Of a DNA stretch of 64,000 nt, positions 56,236 to 64,000 are shown in pieces. The notes beneath the pieces are model-generated. The model had not been told where the DNA came from. It searched no databases and saw nothing but the letters and a program-made list of their open reading frames with translations. Position 1 is the first letter of the stretch, and each line of letters begins with the position of its first letter. The translations under genes and the position numbers were made by a program. The DNA is from Comamonadaceae bacterium UBA4962 (lineage in GTDB: Bacteria > Pseudomonadota > Gammaproteobacteria > Burkholderiales > Burkholderiaceae_C): NCBI GenBank assembly GCA_002397315.1, contig DHAE01000014.1, forward strand, positions 5,604-69,603. The letters are read 5' to 3'.

Positions 56236-57366
56236 TCAGGCCAGTGCGCGCGTGATCAAAATCTTCTGCACGTCGCTCGTGCCCTCGTAGATCTGGCACA
56301 CGCGCACGTCGCGGTAGATGCGCTCCACGGGGAAGTCGTTCACCACGCCATAGCCGCCCAGCGTCTGGATCGCCGCGCTGCACACGCGCTCGGCCATCTC
56401 GCTCGCGAACAGTTTGGCCATGGCCGCTTCCTTCAGACAGGGCCGCCCCGCATCGCGCAGCGCCGCGGCATGCCAGATGAGCTGGCGCGCGGCCTCGATC
56501 TGCGTGGCGCAGTCCGCCAGCCGGAAGCCCACCGCCTGGTGCTGGAAGATCGGCTGGCCGAAGCTCTCGCGCTCCTTCGCATACTGCAGGGCCACGTCGA
56601 ACGCGCTGCGCGCCATGCCCACGCTCTGCGCCGCGATGCCGATGCGCCCGCCTTCGAGCGCTCCGAGCGCGATCTTGTAGCCCTCGCCCTCCGCGCCGAT
56701 GAGGTTCTCCGCCGGAACGCGGCACTGGTCGAAGGTGATCTGCGCCGTGTCGCTGCTGTGCTGCCCGAGCTTGTCCTCCAGCCGCGCGACCACGTAGCCC
56801 GGTGCGTCGGTCGGCACCAGGAACGCACTCATGCCGCGCTTGCCCGCCGCCCGGTCGGTCACCGCGATCACGATCGCCACCTGCCCGTTCTTGCCGCTCG
56901 TGATGAACTGCTTCACGCCGTCGATCACGTAGCCGTCGCCATCGCGCGTCGCCGTGGTGCGCAGTGCCGAGGCATCCGATCCCACATGCGGTTCGGTGAG
57001 GCAGAACGCACCCAGCATCTCCCCGCGCGCGAGCGGCGCCAGCCAGCGCCGCTTCTGTGCCTCGCTGCCATGGCGCATCAGGATCGCGTTCACCGGGCAG
57101 TTCGTCACGCTGATGGCCGTGCTGGTGCCGCCATCGCCCGCCGCGATCTCCTCCAGCACCACCGCCAGCGAGAGATAGTCCAGCCCCGCGCCGCCGTACT
57201 CCTCCGGCACGCAGATGCCGTAGGCGCCCAGCGCCGCCAGCCCCTGGTGCGCCTCGCGCGGGAAGTGGTGCTCCCGGTCCCAGCGGGCGGCATGCGGCCA
57301 CAGCTCGCGCTGGGCGAAATCGCGCACCGCGTCGCGGATCATTTCCTGGTCTTGGGTGAGCAGCAT
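56236..57366 (-). CDS. Short/branched-chain acyl-CoA dehydrogenase, 376 aa
   Basis: A full-length acyl-CoA dehydrogenase: GICVPEEYGGAGLDYLSLAVVLEEIA, AFCLTEPHVGSDASALRT, VIDGVKQFITSGKNG and QTLGGYGVVNDFPVERIYRDVRVCQIYEGTSDVQKILI (in parts). The glutamate in QIYEGTSD is the catalytic base position of short/medium-chain enzymes. This differs from the isovaleryl-CoA enzyme in the same block, so it probably handles another short or 2-methyl-branched acyl-CoA, for example from isoleucine. It lies 51 bp after the SDR gene and ends the second leucine-linked block. Confidence 0.92.
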   Translation of the reverse strand: MLLTQDQEMIRDAVRDFAQRELWPHAARWDREHHFPREAHQGLAALGAYGICVPEEYGGAGLDYLSLAVVLEEIAAGDGGTSTAISVTNCPVNAILMRHGSEAQKRRWLAPLARGEMLGAFCLTEPHVGSDASALRTTATRDGDGYVIDGVKQFITSGKNGQVAIVIAVTDRAAGKRGMSAFLVPTDAPGYVVARLEDKLGQHSSDTAQITFDQCRVPAENLIGAEGEGYKIALGALEGGRIGIAAQSVGMARSAFDVALQYAKERESFGQPIFQHQAVGFRLADCATQIEAARQLIWHAAALRDAGRPCLKEAAMAKLFASEMAERVCSAAIQTLGGYGVVNDFPVERIYRDVRVCQIYEGTSDVQKILITRALA

Positions 57367-57417
57367 GTTCTTGTCTCCGTTGTTGATCGTTCCAGTGGCG
57401 GACGGCGGTGCTGCCGG

Positions 57418-58119
57418 CTACCAGTGCGTGGCCCTGCGCCCGTCCTGGTGCAGCAGCCGCCCTCCGTCCGCGGGCGTCACGCCCTCCAGCACCGAACACA
57501 TGTTCCGCACGCTGTCGTGCACCGCCAGCGCCCCGTCCTCTCCGCCCATGTCCGTGCGCACCCAGCCCGGGTCGAGCGTGATCAGGGTCGCGCCCGGGTA
57601 ATCGTGCTGCGCGGCGGCCACGGCCATGTTGAGCGCCGCCTTGCTGGTGCGGTACAGCCAGCAGCGGCTGTCCGGCACGCTGCCGATGAGCGACATCGTC
57701 GACGACAGGAAGGCGAACACCCCGCCCGCGTCCGCCACGAGCGGGGCCACCTGCGGCAGGGTCTGCATGGCGCCCAGCGCGTTGGTGTGCATGACCGCGT
57801 CGAAATCCTCCCTGGTGGGCGGGGCGAGCGCGTTCGGCCTGCGGATCACGCCCGCCACGTAGAGCGCCAGGCCGATCTTCTCGCCGTCGAGCTGCCATGC
57901 CAGCCCGCTCACGCTGGCCGGCTGGGCCACGTCCACCGTCAGCGTCTCGGCACCCAGCTCGCGCAGGCGCGCGCACCCTGCCTCGTCCCGCGCCGTCGCG
58001 ATCACGCGGCACCCCGAGGCGCGGTACTGCCGCACGAACTCCAGGCCGATCCCCCGGGAAGCACCGATGACGAGCACGGGGTGCGCCATGGCACGCGCCT
58101 GTACCGTCGGCCCGCTCAT
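57418..58119 (-). CDS. Short-chain dehydrogenase/reductase, 233 aa
   Basis: A Rossmann-fold oxidoreductase: PVLVIGASRGIGLEFVRQYRA is the nucleotide-binding motif, LYVAGVIRR stands for the NNAG position, the catalytic Ser is in FAFLSSTMSLIG and the Tyr-x-x-x-Lys is WLYRTSKAALN. The start at 58119 overlaps the thiolase stop (ATGA); a second ATG ten codons later (MAHPVL) is also possible. In this context it could act on a hydroxyacyl-CoA or a related alcohol, but it is closer in sequence to the C-factor-like SDR proteins, whose substrate is unknown. Confidence 0.88.
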   Translation of the reverse strand: MSGPTVQARAMAHPVLVIGASRGIGLEFVRQYRASGCRVIATARDEAGCARLRELGAETLTVDVAQPASVSGLAWQLDGEKIGLALYVAGVIRRPNALAPPTREDFDAVMHTNALGAMQTLPQVAPLVADAGGVFAFLSSTMSLIGSVPDSRCWLYRTSKAALNMAVAAAQHDYPGATLITLDPGWVRTDMGGEDGALAVHDSVRNMCSVLEGVTPADGGRLLHQDGRRATHW

Positions 58120-59303
58120 GCGAGCTCGATCGCCATCGCCGTGCCCTCGCCCCCGCCGATGCACAGCGTGGCCAGCCCGCGCCGCTTGCCGCGCGCCTGG
58201 AGCGCATGGATCAGCGTCACGAGAATGCGCGCGCCGCTCGCCCCGATGGGATGGCCCAGCGCGCAGGCGCCGCCGTTCACGTTTACGATGTCGTGCGACA
58301 CATCCAGCTCCTTCATGAGCGCCATGGGCACCACCGCGAAGGCTTCGTTCACTTCCCACAGGTCCACGTCCTGCACGCTCCAGCCCGCCTTGTCCAGGGC
58401 CTTGCGCGTGGCCCCGACGGGCGCCGTCGTGAACCAGTTCGGCTCCTGCGCATGCATCGCATGGCTGACCACGCGCGCGATCGGCTGGGCGCCCAGGCGC
58501 CGGGCGGTCGATTCGCGCACCATCACCAGTGCCGCCGCGCCGTCGTTGATGCTCGAACTCGACGCCGCCGTGATGGTGCCGCCCTCCTTCTTGAACGCCG
58601 GCTTGAGCGTGGGAATCTTGTCCAGCCGCACCTTGCCCGGGCCCTCGTCGGCCGACACCACCGTCTCGCCGGCGCGCGTCTTCACGGTCACCGGCGCGAT
58701 CTCCGCGGCGAAGGCACCCGACTCGGTCGCGGCCTTGGCGCGCTGCACGCTCGCCACGGCGAAGGCGTCCTGCTGCTCGCGCGTGAAGCCGTACTTCGCG
58801 GCGCAGTCCTCGCCGAACGTACCCATCGAGCGGCCGGCCTCGTAGGCGTCCTCCAGCCCGTCGAGCATCATGTGGTCGAAGATGCGGTCATGGCCGAGGC
58901 GGTAGCCGCCGCGGCCCTTCTGCAGCAGGTAGGGCGCGTTGGTCATGCTCTCCATCCCGCCGGCCACGATCACCTCGTGCGTGCCCGCGAGCAGCATGTC
59001 GTGCGCGAACATCGCGGCCTTCATGCCGGAGCCGCACATCTTGCTCAGCGTGACCGCGCCCGCGCTCTTCGGCAGCCCGCCCTTGAAACCCGCCTGGCGC
59101 GCCGGCGCCTGCCCCTGGCCGGCCATCAGGCAGTTGCCGAACAGCACCTCCTCCACCAGCTCCGGCGCGATGCCCGCCCGCTCCACCGCCGCGCGGATCG
59201 CGACGCCGCCCAGGTCGTGCGCGGCCAGGCCGGAAAAATCGCCCTGGAAGGCGCCCATGGGCGTGCGCGCGGCACCGATGATCACGATGGGGTCTTGTTG
59301 CAT
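58116..59303 (-). CDS. Thiolase (acetyl-CoA C-acyltransferase), 395 aa
   Basis: Cleaves or forms 3-ketoacyl-CoA. The catalytic cysteine lies in TLSKMCGSGMKAAM (Cys90), the histidine in NVNGGACALGHPIGASG and the second cysteine in LATLCIGGGEGTAMAIEL. MESMTNAPYLLQKGR is typical of biosynthetic or short-chain thiolases. With HMG-CoA lyase producing acetoacetate, this enzyme could turn acetoacetyl-CoA into acetyl-CoA. It lies 87 bp after aceK, and its stop overlaps the SDR start. Confidence 0.94.
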   Translation of the reverse strand: MQQDPIVIIGAARTPMGAFQGDFSGLAAHDLGGVAIRAAVERAGIAPELVEEVLFGNCLMAGQGQAPARQAGFKGGLPKSAGAVTLSKMCGSGMKAAMFAHDMLLAGTHEVIVAGGMESMTNAPYLLQKGRGGYRLGHDRIFDHMMLDGLEDAYEAGRSMGTFGEDCAAKYGFTREQQDAFAVASVQRAKAATESGAFAAEIAPVTVKTRAGETVVSADEGPGKVRLDKIPTLKPAFKKEGGTITAASSSSINDGAAALVMVRESTARRLGAQPIARVVSHAMHAQEPNWFTTAPVGATRKALDKAGWSVQDVDLWEVNEAFAVVPMALMKELDVSHDIVNVNGGACALGHPIGASGARILVTLIHALQARGKRRGLATLCIGGGEGTAMAIELA

Positions 59304-59348
59304 GGGGTGGTCTCCTTGGAACGTTTGGGTGAAAAAGAAGGGGAAGGA

Positions 59349-59384
59349 AGGCCCGGCACGATCACGCGCCCGGCCCGTGCGGCC
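59349..59384 (-). terminator. Possible terminator after aceK
   Basis: GGCCCGGCACG pairs imperfectly with CGTGC-GGCC, followed on the minus strand by a pyrimidine-rich tract (CTTCCTTCCCCTTCTTTTTC). It lies in the aceK-thiolase gap and may cause partial termination. Confidence 0.35.
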
Positions 59385-59390
59385 GAGAAT

Positions 59391-61217
59391 TCAAGCCGAA
59401 GGGGGTCCGGAGGAAGGCCCCGCGCCGCTCTCGGGGAACCGCCTGTCCGCGTCGTAGGGGAACACGTCGTACATGTGCCCCGCCTGGATGCGCTCCTTGT
59501 GCGACTGCCAGAACGCCGCATCCAGCAGATCGGCGTGGTGCCGCATGAACACCTCCCGCACGGCATCGTTGCCGAGCAGGAACGGCCCGAAGGTCTCGGG
59601 GAACACATCCCGCGGCCCCACCGCCCACCACACCTCGCCCGACACCTCGTCTTCCTCGTTGCGCGGCGCCGGCACCCGCCGGAAGTTGCAGTCGGTGAGG
59701 TATTCGATCTCGTCGTAGTCGTAGAAGACCACCTTGCCGTTGCGCGTCACGCCGAAGTTCTTCCACAGCATGTCGCCGGGGAAGATGTTCGCCGCCACCA
59801 GGTCCTTGATCGCGTTGCCGTACTCCACCACGCTGCGCTCCATCTGCCGCTGCGCACGCTCATCGCCCGGCCCGGCGTCGAAGGCCTCCTGCAGGTAGAT
59901 GTTGAGCGGGATCATCCGCCGCTCGATGTACACGTGCTTCAGGATCACCTCGATCTGCCCGTCGCCGTCCCGGTCGCTGATCTCCAGCTGGCTCGGCGCG
60001 AACTTCTCGATCTCCGCGATCAGATCGTCCTCGAAGCGCTCGCGCGGAAACGCCACCTCGCTGTACTCCAGCGTATCCGCCATGCGGCCCACCCGGTCGT
60101 GCTGCTTCACCAGCAGGTACTTGCCCTTGATCTGCTCGCGGGTCGTCTCCTTCTGCGGCGGGTAGTAGTCCTTGATGAGCTTGAACACGAACGGGAACGA
60201 CGGCAGGTCGAACACCAGCATCACCATGCCCTTGATGCCGGGCGCGATGCGGAAGCGGTCGCTCGAATAGCGCAGGTGGTGCAGAAAGTCGCGGTAGAAC
60301 AGCGTCTTGCCCTGCTTGGCCAGGCCCAGCGCGTTGTAGAGCTCCGCGCGCGGCTTGCGCGGCATCAGGCTGCGCAGGAACTGCACGTAAGCGCTCGGAA
60401 TCTCCATGTCCACCATGAAGTACGCCCGCGCGAAGCTGAACAGCATCTGCAGGTCGTCCTCGCCGAACAGCGCCGCGTCGATCCGGTAGCGGCCGCCCGC
60501 GCCGTGCAGGATGGGCAGCGCGAACGCGATCTCCTGGAAGCCGTTGATCACCTTCCCCACCACGTAAGCGCCCTTGTTCCGGTAGAACAGGCTGGAAAGC
60601 ACCTGGAGCTGGAAATTGGCGCGCCATTTCGCCTGGCCGAGCCGCGGCAGCATCACCTCCGCCACGCGCGCGGCATCCCGCGCCAGGTCTTCGAATTCGC
60701 CCTGGAGCTGGAAGTTGTCCACCACCCGCACCAGGGTCTCGTGCAGCGTATCGGGCGCTGGATAGTAGGCGCGATAGGTGGGGCGCGCGCCGGGCTCCTC
60801 GTTCTCCAGGTACTCCGTGCTGATCGCGGGCCACACGAAGATGAAATCGTTGTGGAAGTGCGTGCGGTGCAGGATCTTGGTCGTGACCGAATTGAAGAAC
60901 GTCTCCGCCAGCTCGGGCTGGTGGTGCCCCACCAGCAGGCCGATGTAGTGCAGCTTCACCTGGTGCCACACGTCCATGGGCTGCTCGCCCGCGGCGAATT
61001 CCTTTTCGAGGCGCCGCACGCACTCCTTCACGCGCAGGTCGTAGAACTCGATGCGCTCGCGCTGCGCGCGCTGCTGTCCCGCCCAGTCCGACGTCTCGAA
61101 CCGGTGCTTCGCGCGCGCCGACTCCGCGCGGAACAGCCGGTAGTGGCGGTTGAAGCCGTCCATCATCGCCTGCGCGATGCCATAGGCGGCGGGGGAATCC
61201 AGCCGCCGTGGAAACAT
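59391..61217 (-). CDS. aceK: Isocitrate dehydrogenase kinase/phosphatase, 608 aa
   Basis: Switches isocitrate dehydrogenase off by phosphorylation and back on, diverting isocitrate to the glyoxylate bypass. Family features are YGIAQAMMDGFNRHYRLFR, the regulatory domain, the ATP loop APGIKGMVMLVFDLPSFPFVFKLIKD with its lysine, and the catalytic segment NIFPGDMLWKNFGVTRNGKVVFYDYDEIEYL (in parts). The length fits the family. Either the ATG at 61217 or the GTG at 61238 has a ribosome-binding site; the ATG fits homologues better. It sits between carbonic anhydrase (36 bp) and thiolase, away from aceBA. Confidence 0.93.
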   Translation of the reverse strand: MFPRRLDSPAAYGIAQAMMDGFNRHYRLFRAESARAKHRFETSDWAGQQRAQRERIEFYDLRVKECVRRLEKEFAAGEQPMDVWHQVKLHYIGLLVGHHQPELAETFFNSVTTKILHRTHFHNDFIFVWPAISTEYLENEEPGARPTYRAYYPAPDTLHETLVRVVDNFQLQGEFEDLARDAARVAEVMLPRLGQAKWRANFQLQVLSSLFYRNKGAYVVGKVINGFQEIAFALPILHGAGGRYRIDAALFGEDDLQMLFSFARAYFMVDMEIPSAYVQFLRSLMPRKPRAELYNALGLAKQGKTLFYRDFLHHLRYSSDRFRIAPGIKGMVMLVFDLPSFPFVFKLIKDYYPPQKETTREQIKGKYLLVKQHDRVGRMADTLEYSEVAFPRERFEDDLIAEIEKFAPSQLEISDRDGDGQIEVILKHVYIERRMIPLNIYLQEAFDAGPGDERAQRQMERSVVEYGNAIKDLVAANIFPGDMLWKNFGVTRNGKVVFYDYDEIEYLTDCNFRRVPAPRNEEDEVSGEVWWAVGPRDVFPETFGPFLLGNDAVREVFMRHHADLLDAAFWQSHKERIQAGHMYDVFPYDADRRFPESGAGPSSGPPSA

Positions 61218-61253
61218 GGTGGTCCGCTCCGTCGACACGTCGCTCGCTCCGGT

Positions 61254-61916
61254 TTACTCGCGCCGGCGGTCCGCCACGCCCTGCACCGCGCGCTGGTAGA
61301 CCGCGTCCAGGTTCTGCGTGCCCGACACGGTCATGTTCAGGTTGTTGATCAGCCCATCCTTCAGGCCATAGCACCAGCCGTGCAGCGTCACCGTCTGCCC
61401 CCGCGCCCAGGCGTCGGCGATCACGGTCGTCTGGGCCGTGTTCATCACCTGTTCGATCGCGTTGAGCTCGCACAGCACGTCCAGTTGCCATTCCACGGGC
61501 GTCGCCGCGATCAGCGCCTTGTGGCGGTCCCGCACGTCCTTCACGTGGCGGATCCAGTTGTCGGCCAGCCCGACACGGATGTCCTCCAGCGCCGCGCGCA
61601 CGCCGCCGCAGCCGTAGTGGCCCACCACCATCAGGTGCTCCACCTTCAGCTGGTCCACCGCATACTGGATCGTGGAGAGGCAGTTCAGGTCCGTCGGCAC
61701 CACCACGTTCGCCACGTTGCGGTGCACGAACACCTCGCCGGGCTCCAGGCCCGTGATCTGGTTGGCCGGCACGCGGCTGTCCGAACAGCCCACCCACATG
61801 TAGCGCGGCTTCTGCTGCGCCAGCAGGTCGGTGAAGAAGCCAGGGCGCTCCCGTTCCATCGCCGCGGCCCAGGACCGGTTGTGGACGAACAGTTCTTCGA
61901 TGCTGGGAGCGGTCAT
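61254..61916 (-). CDS. can: Beta-class carbonic anhydrase, 220 aa
   Basis: Interconverts carbon dioxide and bicarbonate. The zinc ligands are in YMWVGCSDSRVPANQI (Cys44 with Asp46) and MVVGHYGCGGVRAAL (His100, Cys103). The length matches E. coli Can. It lies 35 bp after the isovaleryl-CoA dehydrogenase gene and 36 bp before aceK, so it is transcribed with the leucine-linked block, where bicarbonate is needed by methylcrotonyl-CoA carboxylase. Confidence 0.95.
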   Translation of the reverse strand: MTAPSIEELFVHNRSWAAAMERERPGFFTDLLAQQKPRYMWVGCSDSRVPANQITGLEPGEVFVHRNVANVVVPTDLNCLSTIQYAVDQLKVEHLMVVGHYGCGGVRAALEDIRVGLADNWIRHVKDVRDRHKALIAATPVEWQLDVLCELNAIEQVMNTAQTTVIADAWARGQTVTLHGWCYGLKDGLINNLNMTVSGTQNLDAVYQRAVQGVADRRRE

Positions 61917-61951
61917 CAGTCAGGCTTCTTTCTATCTGTCATGGGAAAGGG

Positions 61952-63139
61952 TCAGGCGGTCTCGGCGAACAGCTCCCGTCCGATCAGCATGCGCCGGATC
62001 TCGCTGGTGCCCGCGCCGATTTCGTAGAGTTTCGCATCCCGCCAGAGCCGGCCGAGCGGATACTCGTTGATGTAGCCGTTGCCGCCGAAAATCTGCACGC
62101 CCTCGCCCGCCATCCAGGTGGCCTTCTCCGCGCACCAGAGAATCACCGAAGCGCAGTCCTTGCGCACCTGCCGCACGTGGTCCGTGCCCAGCATGTCCAG
62201 GTTCTTCGCCACGGTGTAGGCGAACGAACGCCCCGCCTGCAGCACCGTGTACATGTCGGCCACCTTGCCCTGGATGAGCTGGAACTCGCCGATGCTCTGC
62301 CCGAACTGCCTGCGATCGTGGATGTAGGGCACCACGTTGTCCATCACCGATTGCATGATTCCCAGCGGGCCGCCCGTGAGCACGGCGCGCTCGTAATCCA
62401 GCCCGCTCATGAGCACCTTGGCGCCCCCGTTCACCTGGCCGAGCACGTGGGAAGCAGGCACCTCCACGTTCTCGAACACCAGCTCGCCGGTGTGGCTGCC
62501 GCGCATGCCCAGCTTGTCGAGCTTCTGCGCAATGCTGAAACCCTTCATGCCCTTCTCGATCAGGAAGGCCGTGACACCGCGGGCGCCCAGTTCGGGCTCC
62601 GTCTTCGCATAGACCACCAGCGTGTCGGCGTCCGGGCCGTTGGTGATCCACATCTTGTTGCCGTTGAGCAAGTAGTAGCCGCCCTTGTCCTCGGCGCGCA
62701 GCTTCATGCTGATGACGTCCGAGCCGGCACCCGGTTCGCTCATCGCCAGCGCCCCGACGTGCTCTCCGGACACCAGCTTGGGAAGGTATTTGCGCTTCTG
62801 TTCTTCCGAACCGTTGCGGTGGATCTGGTTCACGCACAGATTGCTGTGCGCACCGTACGACAGGCCCACCGAGGCGCTGGCCCGGGAGATTTCCTCCATC
62901 GCCACCATGTGCGCCAGATAGCCCATCTGCGCGCCGCCGTACGCTTCGGACACCGTGATCCCCAGCACCCCCAGCTCGCCCATCTTGCGCCAGAGGTCCA
63001 TCGGGAACTGGTCGTCGCGGTCGATGGCCCCTGCACGGGGTGCGATCTCCGCCTGGGCGAACTCCCGCACGGCGTCACGCAATGCATCGATGTCTTCGCC
63101 CAACTGGAAGTTCAGGCCGGGCAGCGAGGAAAGGCTCAT
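61952..63139 (-). CDS. liuA: Isovaleryl-CoA dehydrogenase, 395 aa
   Basis: Oxidises isovaleryl-CoA to 3-methylcrotonyl-CoA, the first committed leucine step. The FAD-dependent fold is shown by GITVSEAYGGAQMGYLAHMVAMEEISR, LAMSEPGAGSDVISM and YLLNGNKMWITNGPDADTLVVYAKT (in parts). The catalytic glutamate is on the other helix, as in IVD: Glu250 in GLDYERAVLTGGPLGIMQ. The C-terminus has YEIGAGTSEIRRMLIGREL. The start at 63139 has AGGAGACATCC upstream. A LiuR-type palindrome lies between it and liuR, 130 bp upstream. Confidence 0.96.
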   Translation of the reverse strand: MSLSSLPGLNFQLGEDIDALRDAVREFAQAEIAPRAGAIDRDDQFPMDLWRKMGELGVLGITVSEAYGGAQMGYLAHMVAMEEISRASASVGLSYGAHSNLCVNQIHRNGSEEQKRKYLPKLVSGEHVGALAMSEPGAGSDVISMKLRAEDKGGYYLLNGNKMWITNGPDADTLVVYAKTEPELGARGVTAFLIEKGMKGFSIAQKLDKLGMRGSHTGELVFENVEVPASHVLGQVNGGAKVLMSGLDYERAVLTGGPLGIMQSVMDNVVPYIHDRRQFGQSIGEFQLIQGKVADMYTVLQAGRSFAYTVAKNLDMLGTDHVRQVRKDCASVILWCAEKATWMAGEGVQIFGGNGYINEYPLGRLWRDAKLYEIGAGTSEIRRMLIGRELFAETA

Positions 63140-63248
63140 GGATGTCTCCTGAAGTGGTGATCGTGCGACCGACACCCGGCCTCGGCACTTGCCCGTCCTC
63201 CGCCCACGCGGTCTTCCAGGCCGTGCCCAGCCGTCTTGCGGCGCACTA

Positions 63249-63268
63249 TGACGTTTACGTAAACGTCA
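63249..63268. promoter_or_regulatory. LiuR-type operator upstream of liuA (perfect 20-bp palindrome)
   Basis: TGACGTTTAC and GTAAACGTCA are exact inverted halves. The site is immediately after the liuR stop and 110 bp before the liuA start, in the gap where the liuA promoter must lie. The TTTACGTAAA core fits known LiuR operators of proteobacteria. Confidence 0.8.
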
Positions 63269-63269
63269 A

Positions 63270-63683
63270 TTATGCGGCATTCCGGCCTCTGCCGGTTTTT
63301 TCCAACTTGGCGAGCAGCGAACGCGCTTCCTTTTCATGCTCGCGGATCTCGTCGAGGTTGGCCTGCAGGTCGGCCATCTGTTCTTCCAGCTGCTGGCGGT
63401 GGCTCGCCAGCACGTCCAGGAACTTCTGCAACTGCACGCCAGTGTCCCGCGGGCTGTCGTAGAGATCGATGATGGACTTCGCATCGGCCAAGGACAGTCC
63501 CAGCCTTTTCGCGCGCAGCGTCAATCGCAGGCGCGTCCGGTCCCGGGCCGAATAGAGGCGCGTGCGACCGCCGGGCCCCGTTCGTTCGGGCTGCAACAGG
63601 CCCATGTCCTCGTAGAAGCGCATCGCGCGCGTCGTGAGATCGAACTCCTTGGCGAGATCGCTGATGGTGTAGGTGGCGGCCAT
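63270..63683 (-). CDS. liuR: MerR-family regulator LiuR of branched-chain amino acid catabolism, 137 aa
   Basis: The N-terminal MerR helix-turn-helix is TYTISDLAKEFDLTTRAMRFYEDMGLLQPERTGPGGRTRLYS (in part), with the LTTRAMRFYEDMGLL pattern of the LiuR/PnbR group. A recognition segment and a C-terminal dimerisation coiled coil follow (HRQQLEEQMADLQANLDEIREHEKEARSLLAKLE in part). No cysteines for metal binding are seen, consistent with sensing an organic or acyl-CoA signal. The start at 63683 gives MAATYTISDLA; the upstream frame is unconserved. Palindromes lie before it and after it. Confidence 0.93.
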   Translation of the reverse strand: MAATYTISDLAKEFDLTTRAMRFYEDMGLLQPERTGPGGRTRLYSARDRTRLRLTLRAKRLGLSLADAKSIIDLYDSPRDTGVQLQKFLDVLASHRQQLEEQMADLQANLDEIREHEKEARSLLAKLEKTGRGRNAA

Positions 63684-63738
63684 GGGCGGATGGTGGGAAG
63701 CGATGGAGTGGGGAGCGCTCCCCGGCGAAGGCCTGGAG

Positions 63739-63754
63739 TTGACGCGCACGTCAA
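63739..63754. promoter_or_regulatory. Second LiuR-type operator, upstream of liuR
   Basis: TTGACG and CGTCAA are inverted around CGCA. It lies 56 bp 5' of the liuR start, suggesting autoregulation. It shares the ACGTCAA half with the perfect site at 63249-63268. Confidence 0.65.
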
Positions 63755-64000
63755 TCGTACCGCAGTCGCCCCCGATCCCTGTCACCCCGCGCACTGCCGC
63801 GATGTTCCCGCAGCGTATCGATCTCCGAGAAAAGAAGATCGAACGGGATTCACAGGAACCGCGCCCAACATGCCGACCCTGGATGCGTATCAAAGGTGGG
63901 GAGAAGATATTCAAACGTATTGCATTGCGCAGTCACGGGCTTGGCATGGGCACCGGCGGCATAGCAAAACGAAAAGCCAAAAGCAAAACGCCCCCAGACC
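63755..64000. other. Gene-free end of the window
   Basis: About 246 bp with no convincing gene. The last 40 bases are rich in A-runs (GCAAAACGAAAAGCC pattern) without a hairpin that I can see. Starts of frames here do not resemble any protein. Confidence 0.4.

Noticed and set aside
58206..62027. A 1273-codon plus-strand frame opposite thiolase, aceK and can
   Set aside because: It is antisense to three well-recognised genes and composed of His/Leu/Arg-rich sequence typical of GC-driven shadow frames.

Overview
The window is GC-rich, densely coding bacterial DNA of the kind seen in Betaproteobacteria (Burkholderiales). Family Comamonadaceae, Acidovorax-like, is my inference. It rests on the porins with C-terminal phenylalanine, the LiuR/leucine-catabolism gene set, aceK, the double-length UvrA and the small Comamonadaceae-style hypothetical proteins. 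No rRNA, tRNA, CRISPR array, transposase or phage gene was seen. The region looks chromosomal, with one small AT-richer accessory patch at about 24.96-26.06 kb.

Layout. 1-4193 (minus): two acyl-CoA dehydrogenases and a fused enoyl-CoA hydratase/3-hydroxyacyl-CoA dehydrogenase, resembling a pimeloyl-CoA/dicarboxylate beta-oxidation operon, facing a LysR regulator across a perfect palindrome. 5.3-6.8 kb: an AraC regulator and a LysE-type exporter. 6.9-10.8 kb (minus): htpX, then pyrC-NYN-DUF3025. 11.0-13.0 kb (minus): a BaeSR-like two-component system facing a long plus-strand operon (13.2-21.2 kb). In that operon a complete tripartite ABC exporter (outer-membrane factor, permease, ATPase, lipoprotein adaptor) runs almost without gaps into a HAD phosphatase, an alpha/beta hydrolase, two small EamA/SMR-like membrane proteins and a DegT-type PLP enzyme. 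Convergent to it are an arginase-fold protein and a FemAB/GNAT-like transferase in one overlapping pair, then a class III aminotransferase. This 13-25 kb block is the best candidate here for an uncharacterised biosynthesis/modification-and-export system.

24.97-26.06 kb holds a lower-GC peptidoglycan amidase and a secreted partner that look like an effector-immunity pair. 27.1-33.0 kb is one gene, a 1966-residue UvrA made of two UvrA-like halves. 33.2-38.5 kb carries a solute-binding protein, a porin, a decayed second porin and an MHS-type MFS transporter.

Two minus-strand blocks together supply leucine/isovalerate catabolism. Block one (49.25 to 38.7 kb) has an acyl-CoA synthetase, methylcrotonyl-CoA carboxylase beta and alpha subunits, methylglutaconyl-CoA hydratase, a DUF4126 membrane protein, a 2-hydroxyacid dehydrogenase, HMG-CoA lyase and three small accessory genes. 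Block two (63.7 to 56.2 kb) has the MerR regulator LiuR with two operator-like palindromes, isovaleryl-CoA dehydrogenase, beta-carbonic anhydrase, aceK, thiolase, a short-chain dehydrogenase and another acyl-CoA dehydrogenase. Together these convert isovaleryl-CoA through 3-methylcrotonyl-CoA, 3-methylglutaconyl-CoA and HMG-CoA to acetyl-CoA and acetoacetate. Carbonic anhydrase could supply bicarbonate for the carboxylase, and AceK could steer acetyl-CoA into the glyoxylate bypass. Between the blocks lie an AraC regulator, a HAD phosphatase, a NarL-type regulator convergent with a hybrid histidine kinase, a YchJ-like protein, a DUF421 membrane protein and PepE.

All functions are read from motifs and family resemblance; no database search was run.
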